DNA from: Mycobacterium sp. E2733
GTDB taxonomy: Bacteria; Actinomycetota; Actinomycetes; Mycobacteriales; Mycobacteriaceae
DNA length: 64,000 nucleotides
Assembly: GCF_001667585.1 (NCBI RefSeq)
Contig: NZ_LZJZ01000109.1
Location: 1-64,000, forward strand
Direction: 5' to 3'
Position numbers and translations under genes: made by a program. The notes under the pieces are model-generated. The model was not told the origin of the DNA, ran no database searches, and worked only from the letters and a program-made list of their open reading frames with translations. This document shows, piece by piece, positions 39,140-49,900 of this stretch. Numbering within the stretch: position 1 is the stretch's first letter; each line of letters opens with the position of its first letter.

Positions 39140-40873
39140 CTAGGCGTCCAACCGGGCGAATTGGTGCTGGCTGTACTGCTCGACACAGGCCGCCCGCCGG
39201 ATCTTGCCGCTCGTGGTGGTGGGAATTGACCCAGGTGGAACCAGGACGAGGTCCCCGACATTCACACCGTGCGCATTGGAAATCGCGGAGGTGACGTCGG
39301 CTCTGACGGAGGTGAACCAGCGCATCGCCTCCTCGTCGGAATCACCGCGCTTCTTGACTTCGATAACGGTGACGAGCTTTTCGGTGCTGTTCACCGGAAC
39401 CGAAATCGCCGCGACCCGGCCGCCCGTGATCTCGTGGACCGTCGCCTCGATGTCTTCGGGGTAGTGATTGCGCCCGCGGATGATGAGCAGATCCTTGATG
39501 CGGCCAACAATGAACAGCTCACCGGAGTAGACGAAACCCAGGTCGCCCGTTCTCAGCCAGGGTCCGTCGGGCGTACCCGGGGATGGGTCGACGAGCATTG
39601 CGCCGAAGCAGCCCTGTTCCTCCGGCGGTTTGCGCCAGTAGCCCTCGGCCACATTGGCGCCATGTACCCAGATCTCGCCCACCAACCCCTGCGGGCGCTC
39701 GCGGTTCGTTTCGCAGTCGACGATTCGCAGCGTGGGTGATTGCGGCACCGTGTACTTCACCAGCGCAGCGCCCGCCCCCGCACACCGCTGCGCTCGACCC
39801 GCGGACAGCTCGTCGAGTTCGAAATGAACAGTCGATGAGTCACCCCATGTGCCGTTCGCCACGAAGACGGTTGCCTCGGCCAAGCCATATGAAGGTCGCA
39901 GCATGTGGTCCCGAAAATTGAAGTGAGCAAATCGGTCGACGAACCGATTCAAAGTCGCCGGCTCGACCCGTTCGGCACCGCTGATGATGCCCAGGACGCC
40001 GGAGAGGTCGAGCCCGGCGAGGTCCCTGTCACTTGTTTTGCGTGCCGCCAAGTCAAAGGCGAAGTTGGGCGCCGCCGACCAAGAAGACGGATTCTCGGCC
40101 AGAGAGCGCATCCATCTGGCCGGCCTTTCTAGGAATGCAACCGGACTCATCAGCTCGCCTCGATAGCCGCCCAGGATCGGCGCGCACACCCCCAGCACCA
40201 AACCCATGTCATGGTAGAACGGCAACCACGACACCATCGTGGCGTTTGTTGGGGCCTTGGCGTGCGATTTCGCGAAGAAGCTCCGCATCAGCTGCTCGAA
40301 ATTCACCTGAAGATTACGGTGCGAGATAGTCACGCCGGTAGGAGTGCGGGTCGAGCCCGAGCTGTACTGCAAATACGCGACGCTGGGCAAATCAGCCGTC
40401 GGGACGCTTGTTCCGCCGTCGACGTCCAGATTCATCGAATCGATTTCGACGATCTTAGGTACGTCCTTCATGCGTGCGTGATCGACGTATTCGGCGACGT
40501 CTTCCGCAACCTCGGACGTGGTGAGGATAACCGAGGGCGACGTGTCGGCAAGGACCGCAGTTACCCGCTCATGACTAGAACCCCGATGCGGCAGCGGGAG
40601 CGGAACCGCGATGAGCCCGGCCTGCATGGATCCCAGGAACGCCGCGATGTATTCGAGGCCCTGGGGGGCCAGGATTACCGCCCTGTCTCCGACCGACCCG
40701 TGCGGGCCGAGTTCGCGCGCCACATTGAGCGTTCGACGGGCCAGTTGCGACCATGTGAGGCTCTCGGGAACACCCGCCCAGTCGTCCTCGTAGTGGGTAA
40801 AGGTGTACGCCACCTCGTGAGGCCGCATGCTGGCACGTCCGTGCAACATGGAGAGAATCGTCGATTGAGACAT
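39140..40873 (-). CDS. fadD23: Long-chain fatty-acyl-AMP ligase (FAAL), TPP-type FadD23
   Basis: A 577-residue FAAL that activates a fatty acid as acyl-AMP for loading onto a Pks. The adenylate-forming P-loop is YLQYSSGSTRTPTGV. Other motifs are MVSWLPFYHDMGL, FRDHMLRPSYGLAEATVFVA, and GELFIVGRIKDLLIIRGRNHYPED with the A8 region. The TTTSGKIRRAACVEQY tail carries the catalytic Lys. The SSGSTRTP form is FAAL rather than FACL. ATG 40873 lies 10 bp after the stop of the hydrolase gene; an alternative start upstream would overlap that gene. The neighbours (hydrolase, mmpL10, papA3, pks) suggest it supplies the starter for phleic acid synthesis. The symbol follows TPP-locus usage, not a proven orthologue. 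Confidence 0.85.
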   Translation of the reverse strand: MSQSTILSMLHGRASMRPHEVAYTFTHYEDDWAGVPESLTWSQLARRTLNVARELGPHGSVGDRAVILAPQGLEYIAAFLGSMQAGLIAVPLPLPHRGSSHERVTAVLADTSPSVILTTSEVAEDVAEYVDHARMKDVPKIVEIDSMNLDVDGGTSVPTADLPSVAYLQYSSGSTRTPTGVTISHRNLQVNFEQLMRSFFAKSHAKAPTNATMVSWLPFYHDMGLVLGVCAPILGGYRGELMSPVAFLERPARWMRSLAENPSSWSAAPNFAFDLAARKTSDRDLAGLDLSGVLGIISGAERVEPATLNRFVDRFAHFNFRDHMLRPSYGLAEATVFVANGTWGDSSTVHFELDELSAGRAQRCAGAGAALVKYTVPQSPTLRIVDCETNRERPQGLVGEIWVHGANVAEGYWRKPPEEQGCFGAMLVDPSPGTPDGPWLRTGDLGFVYSGELFIVGRIKDLLIIRGRNHYPEDIEATVHEITGGRVAAISVPVNSTEKLVTVIEVKKRGDSDEEAMRWFTSVRADVTSAISNAHGVNVGDLVLVPPGSIPTTTSGKIRRAACVEQYSQHQFARLDA

Positions 40874-40883
40874 AGGCGCGTTG

Positions 40884-42002
40884 TCAGCCGGCGCCATGGG
40901 ACAACACGGATGTGGCACCGCTGAGAATTTGGGAAAACGGGTCGGCGCCGCCGCCGAAGGTCGCCTGGTTGGCCGGCGCAGTGACTTCCGCTGGATCGAA
41001 GCCGTGCACCGGGTCCACCTGAACCGGAGCGGTCGCCGGGTCGTCGTTTCGCGCGTAGCCCGCGTTCACCCGGGGAATCAGGATTGCGTCCAGCTTGTTC
41101 AGCGTGTCCTCCGGAATCCCAATGTATTTCAGCGGCATGACCAGCGGAAGGTGCTGTTCCGGGACCATGATCGTGGTGTCTTTCGCGCCCCGGGAGTTGA
41201 TCGTCGTCCGGACGTTCTGCGGCGGCACCATGCTCGGGTTGGTGAAGGCCACCGCGGTGTGACCCGTGGCGAGACCCAGGAGGGTGTTGGCGAGCGCGAA
41301 CATGTTGTCCGGCCGGTCGGGGAAGTCCGCGATCGAGTCGTACGCAGCCACGAACCGGTTTGTGTCGTATTGGCTCTCATACGGTGGCGGCATGGTGTAG
41401 TCGAGCGCGGGAACAACGCTGCCGACTCCGAACATTGCGGTCAGGAAGCTCTGGCCGAAGGCGTGGCGCCCGATCGGGTCGCCGAATGTGGCGAAGTTCA
41501 GTTTGTCCCGCGGCGGAGCGGTCGGGTCATTCGCCAGCCGCGCCTGTTCGCCGTCGACCACGAACCCGCCTTCGGACAGTCCGATCGCCGTACCGGGGCG
41601 ACCGGTGCGGATCGCGGCATCGAGGTTGTTCACTCCCTCGTCGACCGATTCGCCCACGCTGGGGCCGTCGAGGCCGAGGCCGGGGAACAACTCATCGCCG
41701 ACTTTGCCGATGCCCGGGAAGAGTCGCTCCAGGACGTGGCCCTGAACCTGGCCCGCCGGGTAGCGGACGATTTCGCGCTGCTGGCCGGGGAACCATTGGG
41801 CGCCCTCCTGGCGAATGTATTCGTCGTAGGGGATGCCCAGAACGTGAGCCCCTCCGAGGGCGAAGGCGGTCTGGTCGCCTGGGGCCCCTGGGGTCGGCGG
41901 CCCGCCAATCGGCGTGTCGTCCGCAGATGCGGTTCCGACGCCGAAAAACCCTGTCGCGCCAACGGTTACCAGCGTCGTGACTTGTGCTAGTAGTTGCTTC
42001 AT
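40884..42002 (-). CDS. Secreted PE-PPE-domain serine hydrolase/acyltransferase (Chp-like, TPP 'PE' protein)
   Basis: A 372-residue alpha/beta-hydrolase. A signal peptide (MKQLLAQVTTLVTVGATGFF, then GVGTASA before DD) precedes the PE-PPE domain (PF08237 type), with the nucleophile Ser in GLSEGG. Relatives Chp1 and Chp2 complete acyl-trehalose assembly outside the membrane in sulfolipid and PAT synthesis. The M. smegmatis TPP counterpart transfers polyphleoyl groups onto trehalose in the envelope. ATG 42002 is chosen as the first residue of the signal peptide, with AGGATTAGGG upstream. The Asp/His triad partners were not assigned. Confidence 0.85.
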   Translation of the reverse strand: MKQLLAQVTTLVTVGATGFFGVGTASADDTPIGGPPTPGAPGDQTAFALGGAHVLGIPYDEYIRQEGAQWFPGQQREIVRYPAGQVQGHVLERLFPGIGKVGDELFPGLGLDGPSVGESVDEGVNNLDAAIRTGRPGTAIGLSEGGFVVDGEQARLANDPTAPPRDKLNFATFGDPIGRHAFGQSFLTAMFGVGSVVPALDYTMPPPYESQYDTNRFVAAYDSIADFPDRPDNMFALANTLLGLATGHTAVAFTNPSMVPPQNVRTTINSRGAKDTTIMVPEQHLPLVMPLKYIGIPEDTLNKLDAILIPRVNAGYARNDDPATAPVQVDPVHGFDPAEVTAPANQATFGGGADPFSQILSGATSVLSHGAG

Positions 42003-42059
42003 CCCTAATCCTGCTCGCTCGGATTCGTCTCGTAGTGTCACACACCTCATGTGCGCGCG

Positions 42060-45059
42060 CTAACTGGTTTGCGGCTCGGCGCGTCGGACCGGTGGCCGCC
42101 GCAGGCCCGCTCGTGACGGCCACCAGTTCGCCGATCCGACCAGCGCGGCGACGGCGGGAACGGTGATGGTGCGCACCAAGAAGGTATCCAGCAAAATTCC
42201 GGCACCGATCACGAAACCACCCTGGACTACGGTGCCGATGCTGGAGAACAACAGGCCGCACATCGAGGCGGCGAAGATCAGGCCTGCCGCGGTGATCACA
42301 CCGCCCGTGGAACTCAGGGTGCGAATGATGCCGTAACGCATGCTGTTTGGCGATTCGTCGCGCATTCGCGAGACGAGCAGCATGTTGTAGTCGGCTCCGA
42401 CCGCGACCAACACCACGAAAGCGAGCGGGGGCACGCTCCAATGTAATTGCTGGCCGAGAAGGTACTGAAACACCAGCACGCCGATGCCCACCGCCGACAA
42501 GTACGAAATGACCACCGAAGCAACCAGGTACAGCGGCGCGACAATCGCGCGCAGCAGCGCGATCAACGTCAGCAGCACGACGATCAGGGTCACGGCGATG
42601 ATGAACCGGATGTCATGTTGGTAGTAGTCGCGGGTGTCCTTCAGACCCACGGTGTATCCGGCCATCGATACGGCGGCGTCCTGCAACGCGGTATTCGGTT
42701 GTGCTCCCCGAGCGGCCGCGGTGATCGCGTTGACCTGGTCCATGGCTTCGGTGCTGAAGGGATTGAGTTTGGTTTGAACCAAATACCGCACCGAGTGCCC
42801 GTCCGGTGAAATGAAAACCTTGGCCGCCTTCTGAAATTCCGCTAAATGCAGCAGCTGAGGCGGGATGTTGAAGCCGGCCATTGCCGGTTGCGCCGCGTCC
42901 CGTTTCAGCGATAACAGGAACGCCGCTGACTCATTGAGCCCGGCACCGAGCTGTTTGACTTGGTCGACGAGTTGAGCCACGGCATCGGCCACTTGCCGGC
43001 TCCCGCCGGCCAGTCGGTCGGCGCCATCTTGCACGCTGTTCAGATTCGCCTGCAAGCCACCGGGTTTGTCCATCCCCATGGAGTGCATCACCTTGGTGAG
43101 CTTTCCCAATGCAGCACGCACGCGATCCGTCGACGCTTTCAGGGTCCGCTTGTCCTGGTACTCCTGCAGTTGGTGGGCCAAGTCGTTGATCGCGTCGAGG
43201 TCTGCCTGATCACGCGAGCCGACCAGCTGCTCGAAGGTCCCCCGGGTGGCGCTGCACGATTGATCGGCATCGCAGATCGGGCTACCCTGCAGCGCCGTCA
43301 GTACCGGGCCTATCCAGGCGAACATGTTCTTGGCGGCCGAGAAATTCCAGCCCATCGCATTGCTGAGCGAGTTGACGTGGTCGACGAGCTGGGCCGCGAT
43401 GTCCACCTGGTTAACCAGAGCGTCACCGCTGTACTGGCTTTTCGCCGACGAGAAGGCACTTTGCAGTTCCTCCAGGCTGGTAGCGAGCTGGCTGACCTGG
43501 CCGCGGACGTCGCCGAGGCTGTCGGCCAGGGTGCCGGCCCCGGTGACCAGCCGGTTGAGGTCGCCTGCGTGATCGTTGATCTGGGTGGACCCGTCGGCCA
43601 GCAGGGTGCCGATCGCGCCCGCCTGATAGGTGGCCCTGAATTGTTCCGGCACGTTTCCGGTGGGGCGCGTGATGCCGCTGACCGCGGCGATATTCGGCAA
43701 TTGGCTGACTCGGTCCGCCATCTGTTCCAAGTCCGCAAGGGCCTTCGGTGTGCGAAGGTCATGCGGCGATTGGACGAGGATGTATTCGGGGATGGACTGA
43801 TTCACCGGAAAATGACGATCCAGCGCGGCATATCCGATGGAGCTCGGAGCGGACGACCGCAGGGCCTTGCGATCGTCGTAGTTGTAGCGCACCAGGCCGG
43901 CGCAGCTGGCCAGGAGGATCAACACGAGCACACTGGCAAGCAGATTGACCTTGGGCCGACGCACGATGCGTATTCCCGACCGCCTCCAGAACCGGGCGGT
44001 GAGTTCGCGTCGTGGCTTGACCCACCCGCGTGGCCCCGCGAGCACGAGAATTGCCGGCAGCAACGTCACCGCGGCCAGGAATGCGACGCCGATCCCGATC
44101 GCCGACGACGCCCCCACGGTTTTGAACACGCCCATCCGGGCGAAGCTGATGAGCAGAAAAGTGATTCCCACGGTGGCCGCGGATGCGCCGATCACTTTTC
44201 CGATGGAGATCATCGCGCCCTTGACCGCCTGCTCGGAATCCGCGCCTGACCGCAAACAGTCGTGATAGCGGCTGATGAGAAAGACCGCGTAATCCGTCCC
44301 GGCGCCAGCCATTATGGCGCTCAGAAAGACGATGGATTGGTTCGAGACGCCCGAGCCAGTCAATTGGGAGTAGCCCGCTACCATCGCCTGCGCGATCACC
44401 AGGGATGTCCCGATCGTCAGCAGCGGTAGCAGCATGGTGACCGCGCTGCGGTAGATCACCAACAGGACGATGAGCACCAGGACGCCGATCGCCAGCTCGA
44501 TCGGAAGCCGATCCCGATCGCCCGCGACCGTGAGGTCGGCGACGGTTGCCGCGGGGCCGGTGAGGTTTGCCGTCAGGGACGTTCCCGCGACCGCGCGCTT
44601 GACGATGTCGCCGATGCGATTGAAAGCGGCGTACGACTGTGGGGTGCCCAACTCGCCGGCAACGCCGACCGGCAGCACCCAAGCTTTGTGATCCTTGCTG
44701 GTCACGACCGAGCGCAGGGGCGGGCTGCTGACGAAATCCTGCACCATCAAAACGTCTCGCGTGTCCTGGTGCAACGCGCCCACCAGCTTGCGGTAAGTGG
44801 CTTCGTCGGCGGGCCCAAGCCCCTTGTCGTCGGTCAGAACCACCAATAGAAGGTCTTCTGAGCCCGATTCGTCAAACGCCTGCGTCATCTTTCGGGCGGT
44901 GACGCTCGACGGTGCATCGCTGGGCAAAATAGCGAGCGGATGCTTCTGCGCCATCTCGCCCAGGGATGGCAATGTCAGTGGAAGCGCGGCCGCAATCGCG
45001 ACCCAGAGCCCGACGACCACCCACGGCCACCGCACCACGAAATCAGCCAACCGTCGCAT
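42060..45059 (-). CDS. mmpL10: MmpL10-type lipid transporter
   Basis: A 999-residue RND transporter, the size of MmpL10 (about 1,000). It begins MRRLADFVVRWPWVVVGLWV and has two Asp-Tyr proton-relay pairs (AGAGTDYAVFLISRYHD, VAVGADYNMLLVSRMRD). The second periplasmic loop is a long coiled-coil-like region. No mmpS partner is adjacent, as for MmpL8 and MmpL10. In the TPP pathway MmpL10 exports a diacyltrehalose-like precursor for final acylation by the secreted hydrolase encoded next. It lies between papA3 and that hydrolase on the same strand. Confidence 0.9.
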   Translation of the reverse strand: MRRLADFVVRWPWVVVGLWVAIAAALPLTLPSLGEMAQKHPLAILPSDAPSSVTARKMTQAFDESGSEDLLLVVLTDDKGLGPADEATYRKLVGALHQDTRDVLMVQDFVSSPPLRSVVTSKDHKAWVLPVGVAGELGTPQSYAAFNRIGDIVKRAVAGTSLTANLTGPAATVADLTVAGDRDRLPIELAIGVLVLIVLLVIYRSAVTMLLPLLTIGTSLVIAQAMVAGYSQLTGSGVSNQSIVFLSAIMAGAGTDYAVFLISRYHDCLRSGADSEQAVKGAMISIGKVIGASAATVGITFLLISFARMGVFKTVGASSAIGIGVAFLAAVTLLPAILVLAGPRGWVKPRRELTARFWRRSGIRIVRRPKVNLLASVLVLILLASCAGLVRYNYDDRKALRSSAPSSIGYAALDRHFPVNQSIPEYILVQSPHDLRTPKALADLEQMADRVSQLPNIAAVSGITRPTGNVPEQFRATYQAGAIGTLLADGSTQINDHAGDLNRLVTGAGTLADSLGDVRGQVSQLATSLEELQSAFSSAKSQYSGDALVNQVDIAAQLVDHVNSLSNAMGWNFSAAKNMFAWIGPVLTALQGSPICDADQSCSATRGTFEQLVGSRDQADLDAINDLAHQLQEYQDKRTLKASTDRVRAALGKLTKVMHSMGMDKPGGLQANLNSVQDGADRLAGGSRQVADAVAQLVDQVKQLGAGLNESAAFLLSLKRDAAQPAMAGFNIPPQLLHLAEFQKAAKVFISPDGHSVRYLVQTKLNPFSTEAMDQVNAITAAARGAQPNTALQDAAVSMAGYTVGLKDTRDYYQHDIRFIIAVTLIVVLLTLIALLRAIVAPLYLVASVVISYLSAVGIGVLVFQYLLGQQLHWSVPPLAFVVLVAVGADYNMLLVSRMRDESPNSMRYGIIRTLSSTGGVITAAGLIFAASMCGLLFSSIGTVVQGGFVIGAGILLDTFLVRTITVPAVAALVGSANWWPSRAGLRRPPVRRAEPQTS

Positions 45060-45200
45060 ATCGCCCTCGCTCCCGGTCGGCGCAGTCGTGTGCGCCCGCC
45101 GGCGACGCTCGCCGACGCTGTGTCCAGCCGCCCGAATTCGTCGTGTGCCCGACCGGAATTCGCACTTCGAGATAGGCCCTAGCCATCGAGTGGCTCCACG

Positions 45201-46622
45201 CTACGCGACGCGTCCCCAGTGCCCGCTATCGGCGACCCGCGCGCACACCGACCTCATAGCCGCCATGTAACGGCAAACCGATTTCTGGGCGACCGGGTTG
45301 TCGGGATGCATGATCGCCATGACCGTGCCCTCGCCGTACCGGAATATGTAAATAGTCAGTTGGTATGAATAGCGGCCGTCGGGATAGATTCCGATATTGT
45401 CCGCTAGGCCCAAGTCGGCTGCGGCGAGAATAGCGTTGAGTGGAGCGGCGCCGCCGTGGAAGAAGTTCGAGACCGGAAAGTTCGGCTGTGGCCAGCTCAA
45501 CCACGGCGCTAATTCCAATACGCGGTAGTAGGGCACCTTCGCCATGTCCAGACTTGAATCGAAAGATGTCTGCGCCGCCCACGCGGCATCGCCGAACGAG
45601 GCCGCAGCTATGGGCACGGTGATCGGAATCAGGCCGGTAAACCAACCCTGTGTCATGAAATTGTCGGCGCCCGTCCGGGAGTCCCTGGGCGTAAGCCCGT
45701 AATACGTGAGCGCGCCCGTGAACTCATGCTCGAGCAGGGCGAAGCACGCGAACAAGCCGCCGACGAAGCGTGCGCCGGCCGCCATGCAGGCTGTTTCGAA
45801 TCGCTCCGTCTGTGCTGGGCCCATCAGGAGTTCGGAGGCCATCGCACTGCTGCTCGACTCCAACGGGTTACCCAATGGGAGTGGGAATTCAGGGAAACGG
45901 CCATTGTTGTTCTCCGCGAATTCAATCCACGCGCCCACCTCGGGCGAATCCAGGGTCAAGGTTGACGTATACTCGCGTTCGCGGCTGCAGAAGTCGTCGA
46001 AGCTGCCGGCATCGGGAAGAGCGAGGGGCTCACCGCCTCCGCTCAACGCCGTATACATTCCATTGGCCTCCATCATCGTGGTGCCGATCAATGTCGCGTC
46101 CCCGTGCACATGATCCATGGCGGCGAAGAAGGTGAAATGGTTCTCGCTCTGGATAATCCCGAACGTGAAGCAGCCCCACTCCAGTGGATTCGGTATGCCC
46201 ACGACATGAGCGCGTATTTCGTCAACCGTCATCTGGCCGAAATCGACCGGCGCGAATTCGATATCAGCAGGATCGCTCGTCGTATGCCTGACGAACTCTC
46301 CGCTGCCGGTGTGCTCGAACCAACTGCGGAACGTGTCATGTCGACGCAGGTACGTGTTGACGGCGTGGTCCATGGCAGAGACATCGCACGTCCCGGGTAC
46401 TTCACAGGTAGCGATGATCTGCCGGGAAAAATTCAGCCCCGCGGCCGCCCGTTCACAGTAGTTACGAAGATGTTGGCCCTGCATGTAGCTGACCGGGACG
46501 GAACTGACCGGCGCTTGTCGGACCTTTTCGCTGGCCGCAGCCGTTGGGTGCCATGAGGTGACCGAGCCCGGGGTCAACGTCCAATCATCGAGTGAGCCGA
46601 TCGTAATCTTCCCGATGCGCAA
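45201..46622 (-). CDS. papA3: PapA3-type polyketide-associated acyltransferase
   Basis: A 473-residue condensation-fold acyltransferase that places acyl chains on trehalose. The catalytic HxxxD is HVHGD (residues 171-175) in MDHVHGDATL. The residue after the Asp is Ala rather than the usual Gly. Long stretches resemble M. tuberculosis PapA3, for example MTQGWFTGLIPITVPI and DNIGIYPDGRYSYQLTIY. The start is TTG 46622, decided by a strong Shine-Dalgarno GAGGAGG (46631-46637 on the minus strand) 8 nt upstream and by the family N-terminus LRxGxxTIGxLDDW. It is divergent from pks. Confidence 0.9.
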   Translation of the reverse strand: MRIGKITIGSLDDWTLTPGSVTSWHPTAAASEKVRQAPVSSVPVSYMQGQHLRNYCERAAAGLNFSRQIIATCEVPGTCDVSAMDHAVNTYLRRHDTFRSWFEHTGSGEFVRHTTSDPADIEFAPVDFGQMTVDEIRAHVVGIPNPLEWGCFTFGIIQSENHFTFFAAMDHVHGDATLIGTTMMEANGMYTALSGGGEPLALPDAGSFDDFCSREREYTSTLTLDSPEVGAWIEFAENNNGRFPEFPLPLGNPLESSSSAMASELLMGPAQTERFETACMAAGARFVGGLFACFALLEHEFTGALTYYGLTPRDSRTGADNFMTQGWFTGLIPITVPIAAASFGDAAWAAQTSFDSSLDMAKVPYYRVLELAPWLSWPQPNFPVSNFFHGGAAPLNAILAAADLGLADNIGIYPDGRYSYQLTIYIFRYGEGTVMAIMHPDNPVAQKSVCRYMAAMRSVCARVADSGHWGRVA

Positions 46623-46911
46623 GACTACGTCCTCCTCGGTTTGAACGGCTCAGTCCGACCACGTTGGCGACACCAAGATAACCGTTTCGGCGATCACCGT
46701 CGCGAATATGCGCGGAACACCTACACTCGCTGACGGATCCGGTGGGCCGTTGTTCGATCGAACGGCCGGGAGGGACGCAGGGCGGCAGCCGCGCGGGCTG
46801 TCGCTGCGCGGCGCGGGCCTGCATCTGCAGTGCTGGTCTTCGGAGATGATCTTCGGGCGCGCAACCGGTTTCCCGCTGGGACGCATCATGACCGCCAAGG
46901 AGGACAAGCGC
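46623..46911. promoter_or_regulatory. Divergent papA3-pks control region
   Basis: A 289-bp gap with no credible coding gene. On the plus strand a -10 box TACACT (46722-46727) would serve pks with a leader of about 180 nt. On the minus strand TATCTT (46675-46680) could serve papA3. GTTCGATCGAAC (46752-46763) is a perfect 12-bp palindrome downstream of the pks -10, a candidate operator. The pks Shine-Dalgarno AAGGAGG (46897-46903) lies 8 nt before ATG 46912. Confidence 0.5.
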
Positions 46912-49900
46912 ATGGCATCTGCCGAAGGTCTGAAGGAGCCGTCATCAGGTTTTGCGGTCATCGGCTACGCGGCGCGCTTTCCCGGTGCCGCGGATGCGGA
47001 CGAATTCTGGGATGTGTTGCGGCAAGGTCGGGATGCGATAGCGGAGGTGCCGCAGGACCGGTGGGATGTCGACGAATTCTTCGATCCGGAACCGGGGGCG
47101 CCGGGCAAGGTCGTGACCCGTCGTGCGGGTTTTGTCGATGACGTAACGGGGTTCGATGCGCCGTTTTTCGGTATGTCGGCGCGCGAGGTCAGGTTGATGG
47201 ACCCGCAGCACCGGATCTTGTTGGAGATGGCATGGCGCGCGGTGGAGCATTCGGGTATCGCGCCCACGGCTCTGGCTAACACCAACACCGGTGTCTTCGT
47301 CGGCTTGGCCACGCACGACTACCTCGGAATGGCATCCGACGAGCTGACTTACCCCGAGATCGAGGCCTACATGGCCATCGGGACGTCGAATGCCGCAGCC
47401 GCGGGCAGGATCAGCTACCGGTTGGGGCTGCAGGGCCCCGCGGTCGCCGTGGACACGGCGTGCAGCTCGTCGCTGGTGGCAATCCATCAGGCGTGTCAAG
47501 CGCTGCGCTTAGGGGAATGCGACCTCGCGCTGGCCGGCGGCGCTAACGTCCTGCTCACCCCGGCAACCATGATCACCTTCTCCAGCGCGCAGATGCTCGC
47601 GCCGGACGGCCGGTGCAAGACGTTCGACGCGGCCGCGGACGGCTATGTGCGCGGCGAGGGGTGCGGCGTCATCGTGATCAAGCGTCTCGAGGACGCGATT
47701 CGCGACGGTGACCGGATTCGGGCCGTGATCCGCGGCAGCGCGATCAACCAGGACGGCGCATCGGGTGGGTTGACGGTGCCGAACGGCGTTGCCCAGCAAC
47801 GGGTGATCGCTGACGCGCTTAAGCGCGCCGACCTCGAACCTCGCGACGTCAGGTACCTGGAGGCGCACGGCACCGGGACATCGCTGGGCGACCCCATCGA
47901 GGCCCAGGCCGCGGGTGCGGTGCTCGGCGCCGGACGCGAGCCCGGCCAGCCATTGCTGATGGGCTCGGTGAAGACGAACATCGGACACCTGGAAGCGGCC
48001 GCGGGCATCGCCGGCGTCATCAAAGTCATCCTGTCGCTCGAGAACGAGCTACTGCCGCAGCACCTGCACTTTCGGAACCCGTCGCCCCACATTCCCTGGG
48101 ACCGGCTTCCGGTGCAGGTTGTCAAGGAGGCCACCGCCTGGGAACGCAACGGGCAACCGCGTATCGCAGGAATCAGCTCGTTTGGGTTCGCCGGGACAAA
48201 CGCTCACGTCATTCTCGAGGAAGCCCCTGAGCAAGCGGCCCCTTCGGCTCCGGTTCCGGTCGAGCGGCCCGGCGACCGACGGTTCAGCATCCTTCCGCTC
48301 TCGGCGCGGACGCCCGCCGCGCTGGTACGGCTCGCCGATCAATATCGCAGCTGGTTGAGCGCGAACCCGGAAGCGACCCTGGCGGACGTGTGCTTCACCG
48401 CCGGAGCGGGGCGAGCACACTTGGAGCAGCGTGCCGCGTTGGTGGTGAATTCGAGGGAATCTGCCATGGAGCTACTTGGCGCGCTCGCGGACGATCGCCC
48501 GGCGCCCGGTTTGTTCCGCGGGGAATGCCATGACGCGCCGAAGACGGCGTGGCTGTTCACCGGTCAAGGCAGCCAGTATCCGGGGATGGCCCGGGAGTTG
48601 TTCGACACCGAGCCGGTGTTCGCAGAGACGCTGAATCGATGCGCTGCTGCGGTCGCTGATGTCGTCGAAAAACCATTATTGGACGTCATTTTCGATCTGA
48701 ACAGCTCAGACGGCGAAGCGACGCTGCAACAGACCTCCTACGCCCAGCCCGCGTTGTTTGCGGTCGAGATGGGCCTAGCCCGACTGTGGCAGTCGTGGGG
48801 TTTCGAGCCAGATGTGGTGTTGGGCCACAGCGTCGGCCAATATTCGGCGGCGTGCGTGGCGGGCGTCTTCGGTCTCGAGGACGGCGCGTTGCTGATCGCC
48901 GAACGCGGGCGTCTCTTCGGCAGTCTGACTGCGGGCGGCCGAATGGCCGCGATCTTCACCGCAGCCGAGCGGGTCGAGCACCTGACCGACGAGTTTCCGA
49001 GCCTGTCTGTCGCGGCCTACAACGGCGCCAACACCGTACTTTCCGGGCCCGGAGTGGATCTGGAGCAGGCGGTAGCGCGGCTGACGGCCACCGGCGTCCG
49101 ATGTGACTGGCTGAACACCAGCCACGCGTTCCACTCGGCGCTGCTGGATCCGATCCTCGACGAATTCGAATCGTATGCGGGGCGGTTCGACTTCAAAGCG
49201 CCACAACGGATCTTGATCGACAATCGCTCCGGTGCCGCGCTCGGCCGGAGCGTGAAGCTCGATGGCGCCTATTGGCGCCGTCACGCGCGGCAACCGGTGG
49301 AATTCGCCAAGAGCGTGGGCACGCTCGCCGCGCTGCATTGCAAGGTATTGCTCGAGGTCGGGCCGCGGCCGGTGCTCACCGCCGCAGCCCTTGCCGCATG
49401 GCCTGACCCGGCCACCGCGCCGCGAGCAATCGCGTCTCTGCGCCGAAACACTGCCGACCACCGGCAGATCACCGAAGCGATCGCCGACGCATATGTTTCG
49501 GGTCACCTGCCCGACTTCGACGCCTTACGGCAACCGCACGCGCAAAAGCTCGACTTGCCCACCTACCCGTTCGAGCGCCGCCAATACTGGTTCCGGGACA
49601 ATCGGGCGGACAGCGGCAACGGCAGCCGGGATCACGCCGGCCAACGAGCGCAACACAATCAGCAACGCACGACCCGGTCCATCGCGAACGACCGCTACGA
49701 GATCCGCTGGGATAAATCGCCTGCTCCGCTCTCCCGCGCAGACGGGGCCGAGGGATCCACCTGGATCGTCGTCGGGGACGATGCCGATGCGGTCCAGCCA
49801 TTGGCCGACGTGCTGCTTGGACACAACCACCAGCACCGGGTCGTCGGGCTGCCGATGTCCGACGCAGAGCAGGATCGGCTGGCAGACGCGTTCCGCGCTG

